Source: Nitrosopumilaceae archaeon
GTDB taxonomy: Archaea > Thermoproteota > Nitrososphaeria > Nitrososphaerales > Nitrosopumilaceae
Assembly: GCA_028279545.1 (NCBI GenBank)
Contig: JANQNN010000035.1
Coordinates: 91,425 to 155,424 of the forward strand
Direction of reading: 5' to 3'
DNA length: 64,000 nucleotides
The notes below the pieces were generated by a model that saw nothing but the letters and a program-made list of their open reading frames with translations, did not search any database and had not been told where the DNA came from. This document shows positions 53,251 to 61,559 of this stretch, one piece after another; the stretch's first letter is position 1, and each line of letters starts with the position of its first letter. The translations under genes and the position numbers were made by a program.

Positions 53251-53431
53251 TTTTTTAAATTCAGAAATACTGTTTAGTGTTCAGAGGACATAAATCTGAA
53301 CAATTCAAATTGGCTTTGCTGTAAAATAACCTTTTACTAATCCTAAATTTTTTTTCTCTCATTAAATTTGGTTATCTATGTATTATATTTACTTGCAATT
53401 CCCTTTGCGGTATGGCAATTTAGCCTCAGAA

Positions 53432-53758
53432 CTATTTTGAAATGAGTTTATTCAAAATTCTCCAGGCTTCTGCATGCCGCTCAGGAGTCAGCCACAGTCT
53501 CTTGTAGATTTTGTAATCAGTCTCCAAGACTATTGCCTTGCTTTTCAAAGGCCTTTTTGCATCAAAGTGAAACCAGTCACGAAAGTTACTTGTGCCTGAA
53601 ATCCGGCCTTTTCCTGTAAAAATGCCCATCTTTCTCTCTGAAATCTTGCGTACATGCTCGATTTTGACGTCTTTTTTGCCCCATGGAAGGCACCAGGACT
53701 TGAATCGAATCTTGTCCCCAGTTATTTGCATGTGCTTGTCGTTGTAAAGAATCGTCAT
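53432..53758 (-). CDS. Small PH-like domain protein
   Basis: 108 aa from ATG 53758, which has TTTAAA 25-30 nt upstream. Strand-rich: MTILYNDKHMQITGDKIRFKSW, then a final helix (AEAWRILNKLI). This is the layout of a bacterial/archaeal PH-like domain. No named family. It is divergent from the TetR operon with a palindromic operator between them, so it could be under the same control. Confidence 0.6.
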   Translation of the reverse strand: MTILYNDKHMQITGDKIRFKSWCLPWGKKDVKIEHVRKISERKMGIFTGKGRISGTSNFRDWFHFDAKRPLKSKAIVLETDYKIYKRLWLTPERHAEAWRILNKLISK

Positions 53759-53801
53759 AAGTTCTATATTCCAAGTTTGTAATTTAAATTTTCTTATACT
53801 G

Positions 53802-53815
53802 ACTGACTGGTCAGT
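53802..53815. promoter_or_regulatory. Probable TetR operator
   Basis: ACTGAC-TG-GTCAGT, a perfect 6-bp inverted repeat with a 2-nt spacer; a further ACTGAC half-site starts at 53798. It lies immediately before the TATA box (TTTATATTAT, 53818-53828) of the 53856 gene, whose operon encodes a TetR protein. Binding would block TBP/TFB. Confidence 0.65.
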
Positions 53816-53855
53816 TATCTTTATATTATACAACTACCTTATACAATATACGAAC

Positions 53856-54047
53856 ATGAATCAAGTAATCGGCACTTCAGAGATCTGGATGACTGCAACT
53901 AGACCAAGTATGCCTTTTTTCCCACCTTATCCAGATTTTCGTTTTTCTTGCATGAAGTGCGGTTCACTTGACGTGTTCATAAGAAATGAAGAGAAAACCT
54001 CAACAATAAAGTGCCTTGACTGCCAAAAAACCGGAGTTATTGCATGA
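53856..54047 (+). CDS. 63-aa zinc-ribbon protein of TetR operon
   Basis: CMKCGSLD and IKCLDCQKTG form two zinc knuckles in the C-terminal half; the N-terminus is Pro/aromatic-rich (PFFPPYPDF). First gene of an operon with an RDD membrane protein and a TetR regulator, overlapping the RDD gene by 4 nt. Leaderless: TATA about 28-38 nt upstream. Function unknown. Confidence 0.7.
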   Translation: MNQVIGTSEIWMTATRPSMPFFPPYPDFRFSCMKCGSLDVFIRNEEKTSTIKCLDCQKTGVIA

Positions 54048-54490
54048 TAGTATACACCAATGACTTGACGCTTGCCAAATGGAAAGACCGACTCTTTGCA
54101 TGGATTATTGATTTTGTTATAGTCTCAATTGGAATTGCAATTCTTGTTGGTGCAATTCACAGCATGGGTTTTTTTATGGAGTCTGAATGGTATGTTACAA
54201 CTAGTGTAGTGTTTTTCTTGTACTGGATTATACTAGAGTACAGCTCTGGCCAATCACTTGGAAAAAGAGTTTTGCATCTAAGGACTGTAAAGCATGATGG
54301 AACAAATCCTAGTCTTCTTGATTGTATAATCAACAGTTTTGGAAAAGCATTCTTGTTGCCTCTAGATGTATTGCTAGGCCTGATATTTACTGACAAAAAG
54401 CGACAGAGAATCTTTAATCGATTGAGTAACACAATTGTCATCAAAGTAACAGAAGATGACGACGAACAAGTAACTTACAAGCTGGATTGA
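54044..54490 (+). CDS. RDD-family membrane protein
   Basis: 148 aa. Starts with LAKWKDRLFAWIIDFVIV, the R-(L/x)-x-A-x-x-(I/L)-D pattern that names the family, has three membrane helices (about 18-40, 50-70, 105-125) and a GQSLGKRVLHLR loop. RDD proteins may act as ion/H+ antiporters or membrane organisers. Middle gene of the TetR-controlled operon. Confidence 0.85.
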   Translation: MIVYTNDLTLAKWKDRLFAWIIDFVIVSIGIAILVGAIHSMGFFMESEWYVTTSVVFFLYWIILEYSSGQSLGKRVLHLRTVKHDGTNPSLLDCIINSFGKAFLLPLDVLLGLIFTDKKRQRIFNRLSNTIVIKVTEDDDEQVTYKLD

Positions 54491-54494
54491 TTTT

Positions 54495-55094
54495 ATGCCA
54501 AAGGTATCTGCAGAACATAGAACCCAAGTAAGACAAGCAATAACAAAGGCAGCGTTTAAGAACTTTTCAAAAAATGGCTATGCAATAACCAAGATGGATG
54601 ATATTGCAAAAACAGCTGATGTCTCAAAAGGGACACTGTATCTGTATTTTCAAAGCAAAGAAGAGCTCTTTGAATCCTTGTGCAAATCAAACCAACAGAC
54701 ACTAATTGATGAGAGAAGCGGATTATTCCAAAACAAAAACAAGATACGACAAGACCTGGGATTGTTTTATGACAATTTCCTAAAGTCCCTTCAAGAAACG
54801 CAAAAGGTGCGCTTTGAGGCACTAGCTGAATCTGTCCACAACCCAAAACTAAAAAAAATCATTCAAAAAAACCGCAAGGAAATTGAGCTAAATGTAGAAG
54901 AATTCTTGAAAGGAATGAAAAAGGTAGGATTTTTCCAAAATAATGTGGATATGAATGCGCTTTCCTCAGGCATAATTTCGCTTTTTGATGGGCTGATTAT
55001 CAGTGAGCTTGTAGGCACAAATCACGAGGATAACAAAAAGGCCTGGATAAAGACGATGATGGCCATCTTTGAGGGAACAGGACTCAAGCACTAG
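54495..55094 (+). CDS. TetR/AcrR-family transcription regulator
   Basis: 199 aa. N-terminal helix-turn-helix: ITKAAFKNFSKNGYAITKMDDIAKTADVSKGTLYLYFQSKEELF is the family signature in residues 12-56. The C-terminal ligand domain is variable, as usual. ATG 54495 is 4 nt after the RDD stop. It probably represses its own operon through the palindrome at 53802. Confidence 0.92.
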   Translation: MPKVSAEHRTQVRQAITKAAFKNFSKNGYAITKMDDIAKTADVSKGTLYLYFQSKEELFESLCKSNQQTLIDERSGLFQNKNKIRQDLGLFYDNFLKSLQETQKVRFEALAESVHNPKLKKIIQKNRKEIELNVEEFLKGMKKVGFFQNNVDMNALSSGIISLFDGLIISELVGTNHEDNKKAWIKTMMAIFEGTGLKH

Positions 55095-55185
55095 GAGTTT
55101 AGCTGTACATACTGAAAGTGCTGATTGAATGAATTTTTCAAAATTAGATATGCAAATAAACTAGTTTGCCCACTTTAATAAGAAA

Positions 55186-56166
55186 TTGAAGTTTTGTTTT
55201 GAGAAAAAAATTCAATTTGGAATATTACTTGTTGTATCGGTAGGATTAGTGCCATCAGCTTTTGCTTTAATTCCAGGTAACCTTGAAACAGAAAAAACAA
55301 ACTTTGAGTTTGACCCAAACGACGTTGCAGATTTGACAAACAAAGGGATCTCATTTTACAAATCAGGAGAATTTGATGAAGCAATTGCATATTTTGATAA
55401 AGCATTGGAGATTGATAAAAAATATCAAGATGCATTATTTAGCAAAGGAATTACACTAATTCAACAAGAAAGATACGATGATTCACTTGCGTATTTTGAA
55501 CGTGTCTTGGAAATTAATCCTGATTATCTTGATGCATACATCAATAAAGGATATGCATATGAATCACAAGAAAGATTTGATTGGGCACTTGGCAATTATG
55601 ATAAAGCATTGGAGATTGATCCTGATTACCTACCTGCATTAAACAACAAAGCAATTCTTCTTTACAAACTTGAAAGATATGATGATGCAATTCTAGTCTT
55701 TGATAGGTCACTTGAGATTGATCCAGAAAATGTGGATGCTTTGTTAGGAAAGGCCTTTGTCTTGTTTGAATTTGTAGTTGAAAACCCTGAACTTTACAAT
55801 ACGGCTGAAGAATTAATTTGGAAGGTTTTGGAGATTGATCCAGAAAATTCCATAGCTAAACAGCATTTTGGGTTAACTGGTGACGGTTGTCCTACATGCA
55901 GTCCTCTTCCTCCAGTTGAATTTTGGAAGTTAATAGATGAATGGAACCCTGAACGAATTTTCTTTGAATTTACTCCCCCTGGAAGATTATGGGAATGGAT
56001 GCAAGAAGCATCAGCAGAACCTGAAGAGTCTGCAATTTATGTAGAAAAGATTCCTGAATGGTTTAAAGAAAATATGCAGTGGTATCTTGATGGCAAAATT
56101 ACTGACAAGGAAATGACTTCGTCAATAAAATTTTTGATAATTAAAGGAGTCATCGTTCTTGATTGA
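55186..56166 (+). CDS. Secreted TPR protein with Trp-type C-terminal domain
   Basis: 326 aa. Signal peptide, then about five TPR units (residues 45-215), each with GxxxxxxxxYxxAxxxxxxALEIDPxxxxA, for example FDEAIAYFDKALEID. The end (IPEWFKENMQWYLDGKI...FLIIKGVIVLD, about 287-326) is the short Trp-rich domain also seen in three other secreted proteins here. TTG 55186 start is uncertain because the TATA box is only about 10 nt upstream. A paralog follows directly. Confidence 0.8.
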   Translation: MKFCFEKKIQFGILLVVSVGLVPSAFALIPGNLETEKTNFEFDPNDVADLTNKGISFYKSGEFDEAIAYFDKALEIDKKYQDALFSKGITLIQQERYDDSLAYFERVLEINPDYLDAYINKGYAYESQERFDWALGNYDKALEIDPDYLPALNNKAILLYKLERYDDAILVFDRSLEIDPENVDALLGKAFVLFEFVVENPELYNTAEELIWKVLEIDPENSIAKQHFGLTGDGCPTCSPLPPVEFWKLIDEWNPERIFFEFTPPGRLWEWMQEASAEPEESAIYVEKIPEWFKENMQWYLDGKITDKEMTSSIKFLIIKGVIVLD

Positions 56167-56199
56167 ATTCTTAAATAAATAATATCATTTGAATAAATT

Positions 56200-57684
56200 A
56201 TGAAAGTTGCAATATTATCTATCATCGTATTTGCTTTTGTTTTTGGAACATTGTCTTTTGTTCAGGTATCAGTTGCTCAAGACCTTGGCGCCACCCCTGA
56301 GGATTTAGTTCAATCAGGTATTGAACTTGTAGAACAAGGTCAATTTGATGAGGCCCTACAAATTTTTGAAAAGGTATTAGAGATGGATCCTGAAAACATT
56401 GATGCATTATTAAACAAAGCAATGGTCTTAAGTTTCTGGCGTGGACAATATGAAGCACATGTCTATTACGACAAGGTGTTGACAATTGATCCTCAACACA
56501 TTGGAGCACTCAAAGGAAATGGAGTGCATCATTATGATTTTCTTGAATATGATACAGCCATTCTTTATTTTGACCAATTATTGAGTATGAATCCTGATGA
56601 CTTTGATGCGAATTTTTTCAAAGGAAGATCTCTAGTTGAGTTGTTAAGTTTTGAGGAGGGGATTTCATATTTGGATAAGGCTCAAAGTATAGATCCTGAA
56701 AATGTTGAGGTTTTATTTTACAAAGCATTTACATTTTATTTATTGGAACAATATGATGAGGCACTTTTCTATTATGATCAAGTACAAAAAATTGATCCTT
56801 TAGACATTCATGTTTTAGGAAATAAAGCACTAGTTTTTAGTAAATTAGAAAGATATGAAGAAGCACTTGAAATTTATGACGGAATTATATCTGATTTTCC
56901 TGAAGACTTTGATGCGTTTTTTAACAAAGCAAATATTCTTACTCACCTTGAAAGATATGAGGAAGCACTTGAAATTTATGATAAGATTTTAGGCATTGAC
57001 CCATATAGATTTTCTGCATTACAATCCAAAGGATATCTTCTTGATCAACTTGAAAAGTATGATGAGGCTATCCAAACTTATGATTTGATACTCAAAATGA
57101 AACCACTAAATGTTGATGCATTATTAGGAAAAGCTTTTGCATTGGAAGAGCAAGGAGAATCTCTACAAGCAGACGAGTTATTTTATCAAGTTTTGGATAT
57201 AGATCCTGAAAATTCAATTGCCGAGACGGCTTTGATTCAAGTACCAGACGCGATTGTTGATCCCAGCGCACCTGTGACACAAAACCTAGGTGGTACTCCT
57301 TTTGATCCAGTCGATGAAGCCAAAGAAGAATGGAGACCAGACCAAGTCTTGCTCCACTATACGCCTCTCGGACTGTTAATAAAATCAGTTTTACCTGAAG
57401 TATCAGCAGAACCTGAAGAAGATACTTTAGCAACACCTGAAATGGCTCAGACTAGTTTAGCTCCTGGTGGAGCAGATACTAATGAGACTGGTGGAGCGCA
57501 GACAACAGCAGCTGGGGGAGTTCAGACTACAAACTCAGGTGATGATTCGTCTGCTCCAGTAGAAAAAATTCCCGAATGGGTAAAATATGCCATGGGTTGG
57601 TATGCAGAAGGTAAACTCTCAGAGGACGAGATAATTAATGCCATTAAATTTTTGATTGAGCAAGGAATTATCATACTAGATTAA
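56200..57684 (+). CDS. Secreted TPR protein (paralog) with Trp-type C-terminal domain
   Basis: 494 aa. Signal peptide 1-26, about nine TPR units (35-335), a Gly/Thr/Ala-rich linker (about 400-450, with repeated TxxxGGAQT) and the C-terminal domain IPEWVKYAMGWYAEGKL...FLIEQGIIILD. It lies 33 nt after the other TPR gene and is clearly its duplicate with more repeats. Likely surface-exposed binding scaffold. Confidence 0.82.
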   Translation: MKVAILSIIVFAFVFGTLSFVQVSVAQDLGATPEDLVQSGIELVEQGQFDEALQIFEKVLEMDPENIDALLNKAMVLSFWRGQYEAHVYYDKVLTIDPQHIGALKGNGVHHYDFLEYDTAILYFDQLLSMNPDDFDANFFKGRSLVELLSFEEGISYLDKAQSIDPENVEVLFYKAFTFYLLEQYDEALFYYDQVQKIDPLDIHVLGNKALVFSKLERYEEALEIYDGIISDFPEDFDAFFNKANILTHLERYEEALEIYDKILGIDPYRFSALQSKGYLLDQLEKYDEAIQTYDLILKMKPLNVDALLGKAFALEEQGESLQADELFYQVLDIDPENSIAETALIQVPDAIVDPSAPVTQNLGGTPFDPVDEAKEEWRPDQVLLHYTPLGLLIKSVLPEVSAEPEEDTLATPEMAQTSLAPGGADTNETGGAQTTAAGGVQTTNSGDDSSAPVEKIPEWVKYAMGWYAEGKLSEDEIINAIKFLIEQGIIILD

Positions 57685-57688
57685 ATTT

Positions 57689-57979
57689 TTAATTCACAAA
57701 CCAAGTAGATAGTTCAATATCGCCTTCTACAAGTTCAGGAAGCCTTGCTTTGAAATTTTTTAGGTGCTCGCTGTTCATGTGGTCTTGCCAAAGTTCATAG
57801 CTAGTCCAGTTTTCATAAAATAAAAACACACCATCATCATCAGCTGAAACATGCATGTCATAGTTTATGCAGCCTTGTTCTTTTAGGGTTGGAGGGATTA
57901 GTGATTCAAGAACTCGTTTGGTTTCTTGTTCTTTGCCTTTTTTTGCAGTAATTTTTGCAACCACTGTTAATTGTTTCAT
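57689..57979 (-). CDS. ABM-domain monooxygenase-like protein
   Basis: 96 aa from ATG 57979, chosen as the first Met of the domain; the longer frame upstream is not conserved and would overlap the methyltransferase gene. VVAKITAKKGKEQETKRVLESL, EQGCINYDMHVSADDDGVFLFYENWTSYE and HLKNF match YgiN-type ABM proteins (quinol or small-molecule oxygenases). Confidence 0.85.
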   Translation of the reverse strand: MKQLTVVAKITAKKGKEQETKRVLESLIPPTLKEQGCINYDMHVSADDDGVFLFYENWTSYELWQDHMNSEHLKNFKARLPELVEGDIELSTWFVN

Positions 57980-58053
57980 GGTTTGGCTTTTTTTTCTTAA
58001 TTGTTTTAAACTTATGGTAAACGAGGGATTGAAAAATTTTTGAAATTTTTTGC

Positions 58054-58701
58054 ATGGTAAAGCTATTAACCAAATCATCCAAGGACTTGGTATTGGTAAA
58101 TTCAGAATTGAATGACTGGGAGAACTATTACAAGGAAAATGATGTTAAAACCATGCCTTGGTTTTTAGAAAAATTAGACCATGATGTACAAAATGAAATT
58201 AATTCCAAAGGTCGCAAAGAAGGAAAGTTCTTAGATTTAGGAACAGGTCCAGGCACTCAAGCCAAGCATCTTGCATCTTTGGGTTTTGATGTTGTTGGTT
58301 CTGATCTTTCTCAAAGTGCAATTGAAAAGGCAAAAAAGTTGTATTCAGAGCCAGAATTTGTAGTAGATAATATTTTAGATTCAAATTTTGCAGATAACGA
58401 GTTTGATTTTATCTTTGATAGAGGGATATTTCATGTCTTTGAGGAAAGCCAATTGTCTTCTTATCTTTCTCAGGTTAGGAGAATTTTAAAACAAAATGGA
58501 TTGTTGTTTTTAAAATGTATGAGTGTTGATGAGAAGAGTATACCTAAAGGCCAAGGACCAAATCTATACTCGCAAAACCAAATCACAGAGTTTTTCAAAA
58601 ACGATTTTGAGATTCAAACCATAAAAAACTCAGAATTTGAAGGGGAAACTTCTGGAAAATACAAGGCAATCTTTGCAGTCTTGAAAAACAAGAAAAATTA
58701 G
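58054..58701 (+). CDS. Class I SAM-dependent methyltransferase
   Basis: 215 aa. SAM motif I LDLGTGPGTQAKHLASLGF, motif II GSDLSQSAIEKAKKL, and FDFIFDRGIFHVF in place of motif post-II. Substrate unknown; the layout is that of small-molecule methyltransferases such as those for thiopurine or tellurite. ATG 58054. Confidence 0.85.
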   Translation: MVKLLTKSSKDLVLVNSELNDWENYYKENDVKTMPWFLEKLDHDVQNEINSKGRKEGKFLDLGTGPGTQAKHLASLGFDVVGSDLSQSAIEKAKKLYSEPEFVVDNILDSNFADNEFDFIFDRGIFHVFEESQLSSYLSQVRRILKQNGLLFLKCMSVDEKSIPKGQGPNLYSQNQITEFFKNDFEIQTIKNSEFEGETSGKYKAIFAVLKNKKN

Positions 58702-58719
58702 AATGACTTGAAATGGTTT

Positions 58720-58818
58720 TTAATTTAAAATGTAATACAGAATAATGCCAACAGCTACGGCAATTCCGATTCCTGCAATTTGTATGATGGTTTTGTTTTT
58801 CGTGGTTAAAATTTTCAT
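58720..58818 (-). CDS. 32-aa single-helix membrane peptide
   Basis: ATG 58818. Basic N-terminus (KILTTKNK), then one hydrophobic helix (IAGIGIAVAVGIILYYIL). It starts one base after the stop of the zinc-ribbon membrane protein and is probably co-transcribed. A longer reading in this frame to 58932 exists but overlaps that zinc-ribbon gene, so I reject it. Confidence 0.5.
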   Translation of the reverse strand: MKILTTKNKTIIQIAGIGIAVAVGIILYYILN

Positions 58819-58819
58819 T

Positions 58820-58999
58820 TTAGCTTCCAAATGGTAGTCCGCATTTTGGGCATACCCTATAATCGTTGGGGAATTTTTGATTGCAGTTATAACACAATTT
58901 ACCATTGTTTTTTTCTTTTTTTCGCTCCTCAAGATAATATCTCAATAGTATTACACCAATTGTGGTAACTGCACCAATTATTGCATAAATTAGAACCAT
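58820..58999 (-). CDS. 59-aa membrane-anchored zinc-ribbon protein
   Basis: ATG 58999. One N-terminal membrane helix (LIYAIIGAVTTIGVILL), a charged linker, and a C-terminal zinc ribbon, CYNC and CPKCG. Function unknown. The zinc knuckles make this frame, not the overlapping 70-aa one, the real gene. Confidence 0.72.
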   Translation of the reverse strand: MVLIYAIIGAVTTIGVILLRYYLEERKKEKNNGKLCYNCNQKFPNDYRVCPKCGLPFGS

Positions 59000-59047
59000 T
59001 TAGATCTCCGTTTGAGTTGGGTTTCTTAAATGGTTCTGATGATTTGA

Positions 59048-59125
59048 TTATTCTTCATCTATTATTATCCAAGACAATCCCATAAGCTGCTCCCATGCTG
59101 GTGCAGCTTCTAAATTATTTGGCAT
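59048..59125 (-). CDS. Possible 25-aa acidic microprotein
   Basis: ATG 59125; peptide with EAAPAWEQLMGLSW and an acidic end. It is short and has no known relative; listed as a candidate because codon use and composition look protein-like. Confidence 0.25.
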   Translation of the reverse strand: MPNNLEAAPAWEQLMGLSWIIIDEE

Positions 59126-59232
59126 ACCATACTATTACAAAATTTACTTTTAACACTAATGAATGATTTATCCATTAACAGAAAATCAATCGACTCCATC
59201 AGAAAAATTATTGTCACAATAAATCCTACTAA

Positions 59233-59243
59233 TTTTTTAAATA
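59233..59243 (+). promoter_or_regulatory. TATA box of Hcp-like gene
   Basis: TTTTTTAAATA. Its centre is about 27 nt before GTG 59266, which decides that GTG and not TTG 59245 is the start. Confidence 0.5.
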
Positions 59244-59265
59244 CTTGCAAAAAAACACAAAATCA

Positions 59266-59880
59266 GTGAAGAAAGAACTATTCCTAGCGGGCTTTTGTTC
59301 TGTTATAGTTTCATTATCAATGATTGGTTATTCTGAAGAAGCAGATGCTGCCATTTACGTAAAAATTGAGGGCCTCAAAGGGGATGTCACCACAAAGGGT
59401 TATGAGGGCTATTTTGTAGCAGACTCTTTTTCGTTTGGTGTTGAGCGGGAGATGAAAGAAAGTGGCGAAAAAGGAGGAACTGCTGATATCAATATCGGAG
59501 TAGGTGAGCTTCAAGAAGTCACAATTTCAAAATCCATGGATAGGGCTTCAGCTGAATTGGCACAATTTGCAGTAAATGGAAATTCCCCAGGAACTGCTGA
59601 AATTGAATTTGTAGAAGTGGCAGGTGATGGAAAAGCATACACATATCTAAAATACAAACTGGACCGTTGCTTTGTTAAAAGCTGGTCAACTTCAGGCGAT
59701 GCTGATGACAGACCAACTGAAGAAGTTGCATTTTATTACAATAAGATAGCCTTTAACTATTCTCCAACAAAAGACGGAAGAACATTTGAGCAAACCGCGA
59801 CAATGTCATGGGATAATGTAAAAAATGAGCCATGGCATGAACATGGTTTATCAGCAGCAACTGCAGTCATTCCACAATGA
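59266..59880 (+). CDS. Secreted Hcp-like protein
   Basis: 204 aa from GTG 59266. Signal peptide (about 1-27, ending EEADA), then an Hcp fold: AAIYVKIEGLKGDVTTKGYEGYFVADSFSFG at the N-terminus, SISKSMDRASAELAQFAVNG-like middle, and YLKYKLDRCFVKSWSTSGDADDRPTEEVAFYYNKI near the end. Hcp forms hexameric rings in type VI secretion, but a signal peptide and lack of any other T6SS gene imply a different extracellular use. Followed by a related gene 32 nt on. Confidence 0.82.
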   Translation: MKKELFLAGFCSVIVSLSMIGYSEEADAAIYVKIEGLKGDVTTKGYEGYFVADSFSFGVEREMKESGEKGGTADINIGVGELQEVTISKSMDRASAELAQFAVNGNSPGTAEIEFVEVAGDGKAYTYLKYKLDRCFVKSWSTSGDADDRPTEEVAFYYNKIAFNYSPTKDGRTFEQTATMSWDNVKNEPWHEHGLSAATAVIPQ

Positions 59881-59912
59881 TTTTTCTAATGAGAACAACT
59901 GATTTTTAAAAA

Positions 59913-60755
59913 ATGGCAAATAAATTCAGTTCATTAAACAAACTTGTTTTCTTTTCAGTACTTAGTCTCTTTGTTTTTGGATTTTCTGTTGGTGAAGTGT
60001 ATGGTGCAGCGTATATTAAACTTGGAGACATTAAAGGTGAAGCTACCGATTCAAATCATGATAAATGGATTGATGTTTTATCAATTGACCTGCATTTAGA
60101 AGATGCTGATGCAAAACAAATAGATCTTACAAAAAGACTTGACTTTTCTTCAGCAAGAATAAGCGAGGCTGCAATTACTGGCGAAGTTATTCCAAAAGCT
60201 ACCGTGCATATTTGTTCTGAAACTGAACGAGTAAAATGTGAGGAATATCAACTAACTGATGTTTCTTTTTTGAGATACTTTGTCTCTGCAAATGGCGATG
60301 ACAGACCAACAGAACAAGTTACACTAGTTTATTCTGAAATAAAAGAATCATCTGCACAAAAACCTGAAGTTACTCCAGAACCTGAAAGTCCTGTGGATAC
60401 AACAGAACCAGAAAAACCTGTAGAGATACCAGATGAAACCTCTGCTGAGATGCAAGACCAAGATACTGATGCGCCAAGAGTTCCAACATGGGTAGAAACT
60501 ACTGCAACCTTTTGGATTGATGGAAATGTTTCAGACCGTGAGTTTACCGATGGAATTGGGTATTTGGTAAAAGAAGGAATAATTGAGCTTGATGAAAAAG
60601 TTGAATCAACAGCTGAAGACACCTCAACAGAACCTGAAGTTCCTGATTGGATTAAAGAATCAACTAGATGGTGGGTTGAAGGACTAGTCCCTGAAGACCA
60701 GTTTCTTGAGAGCATTAAATGGCTAATTAAAAACAACGTAATTAGAGGAGTATAA
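59913..60755 (+). CDS. Hcp-like domain protein with two Trp-type C-terminal domains
   Basis: 280 aa. Signal peptide (1-29, ending VYGA). Residues 30-145 form a reduced Hcp-like domain (YIKLGDIKGEATDSNHDKWIDV ... NGDDRPTEQVTLVY), clearly paralogous to the gene before it. A Pro/Glu-rich linker leads to two copies of the Trp-rich domain (VPTWVETTATFWIDGNV at about 190 and VPDWIKESTRWWVEGLV at about 245). Probably surface-anchored partner of the free Hcp-like protein. Confidence 0.78.
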   Translation: MANKFSSLNKLVFFSVLSLFVFGFSVGEVYGAAYIKLGDIKGEATDSNHDKWIDVLSIDLHLEDADAKQIDLTKRLDFSSARISEAAITGEVIPKATVHICSETERVKCEEYQLTDVSFLRYFVSANGDDRPTEQVTLVYSEIKESSAQKPEVTPEPESPVDTTEPEKPVEIPDETSAEMQDQDTDAPRVPTWVETTATFWIDGNVSDREFTDGIGYLVKEGIIELDEKVESTAEDTSTEPEVPDWIKESTRWWVEGLVPEDQFLESIKWLIKNNVIRGV

Positions 60756-60880
60756 GGTTAATCTAAATTTCTCATCGGTCCTAGAAGATAAGCTTGGATC
60801 TGATACAATAATGTACGGAAATCGTAATTTCATAAAGTAATACTTAATAGATTAATTGTGCTAACGATCTTGGCACAAAA

Positions 60881-61540
60881 TTGACTCTTTCACTAGATGA
60901 AACCCAAAAAAAATCTGAAAAAACCATTGATAAAAAACAATTCGTCATGACGAATTCAGACTATATGGTGGCTTTTTCAGGCATGGCAAAGAGTTATTGT
61001 GTTGGAATTGTCGACATTGTATCATCTACCAAGATTTCATCTGAGATGAATGAATTGCAGTGGTGCAAGTATTATGAAATTTTCTTAAACTCTATGGCAA
61101 AAATCATTCCTAGATTTGGCGGGGTGGTAATAAAGAATCAAGGAGATAGTCTTTTGTATTATTTCCCAGAGTCCTCAAGGTCAACCAAATACGGACTGAT
61201 GAGTTGCATTGAATGCAGTTTATCTTTGATTGAAAATCACGATGCAGTATGTAGTATTATGAAAAAGGAAGGATTACCTTGCTTGAATTATCGAGTAAGT
61301 GCAGACTATGGAAAGATGGTGATTATGAATTCAAATAATACAACATCTGTTGATTTAATCGGGCCTCCGGTAAATATGTGTGCAAAGATTAACCATTTGG
61401 CAAATACAAACGGGTTTGTCATTGGTGGAGATTTTTATCAAAATATCAAGGATCTCAAAGATTACAAATTTAGCAACAAAGATGGATTTTCAATTGGATT
61501 AAAGTACTCATACCCTGTATATTCTGTGACTAGAGCCTAG
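60881..61540 (+). CDS. Class III nucleotidyl cyclase-like protein
   Basis: 219 aa. The cyclase homology domain has the two metal-binding Asp (VGIVDIVSST and KNQGDSLLYYF), DYGKMVIM, and the ribose/transition-state segment GPPVNMCAKINHLA, where the usual Arg is Lys. So it may make cAMP or cGMP, or be a degenerate binding protein. No membrane helices. Start TTG 60881, about 27 nt after AT-rich TATA-like sequence. Confidence 0.78.
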   Translation: MTLSLDETQKKSEKTIDKKQFVMTNSDYMVAFSGMAKSYCVGIVDIVSSTKISSEMNELQWCKYYEIFLNSMAKIIPRFGGVVIKNQGDSLLYYFPESSRSTKYGLMSCIECSLSLIENHDAVCSIMKKEGLPCLNYRVSADYGKMVIMNSNNTTSVDLIGPPVNMCAKINHLANTNGFVIGGDFYQNIKDLKDYKFSNKDGFSIGLKYSYPVYSVTRA

Positions 61541-61559
61541 TCAAATTTAAAAAATAATT

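Noticed and set aside
58720-58932. A 70-aa minus-strand protein in this frame
   Set aside because: Another frame of the same DNA encodes a clear zinc ribbon with two CxxC knuckles (58820-58999). Only the last 32 codons of the 70-aa frame, from ATG 58818, are a credible gene.
59266-60755. A type VI secretion system
   Set aside because: Only Hcp-like proteins with signal peptides are present. There is no sheath, VgrG, baseplate or ClpV gene in the window.
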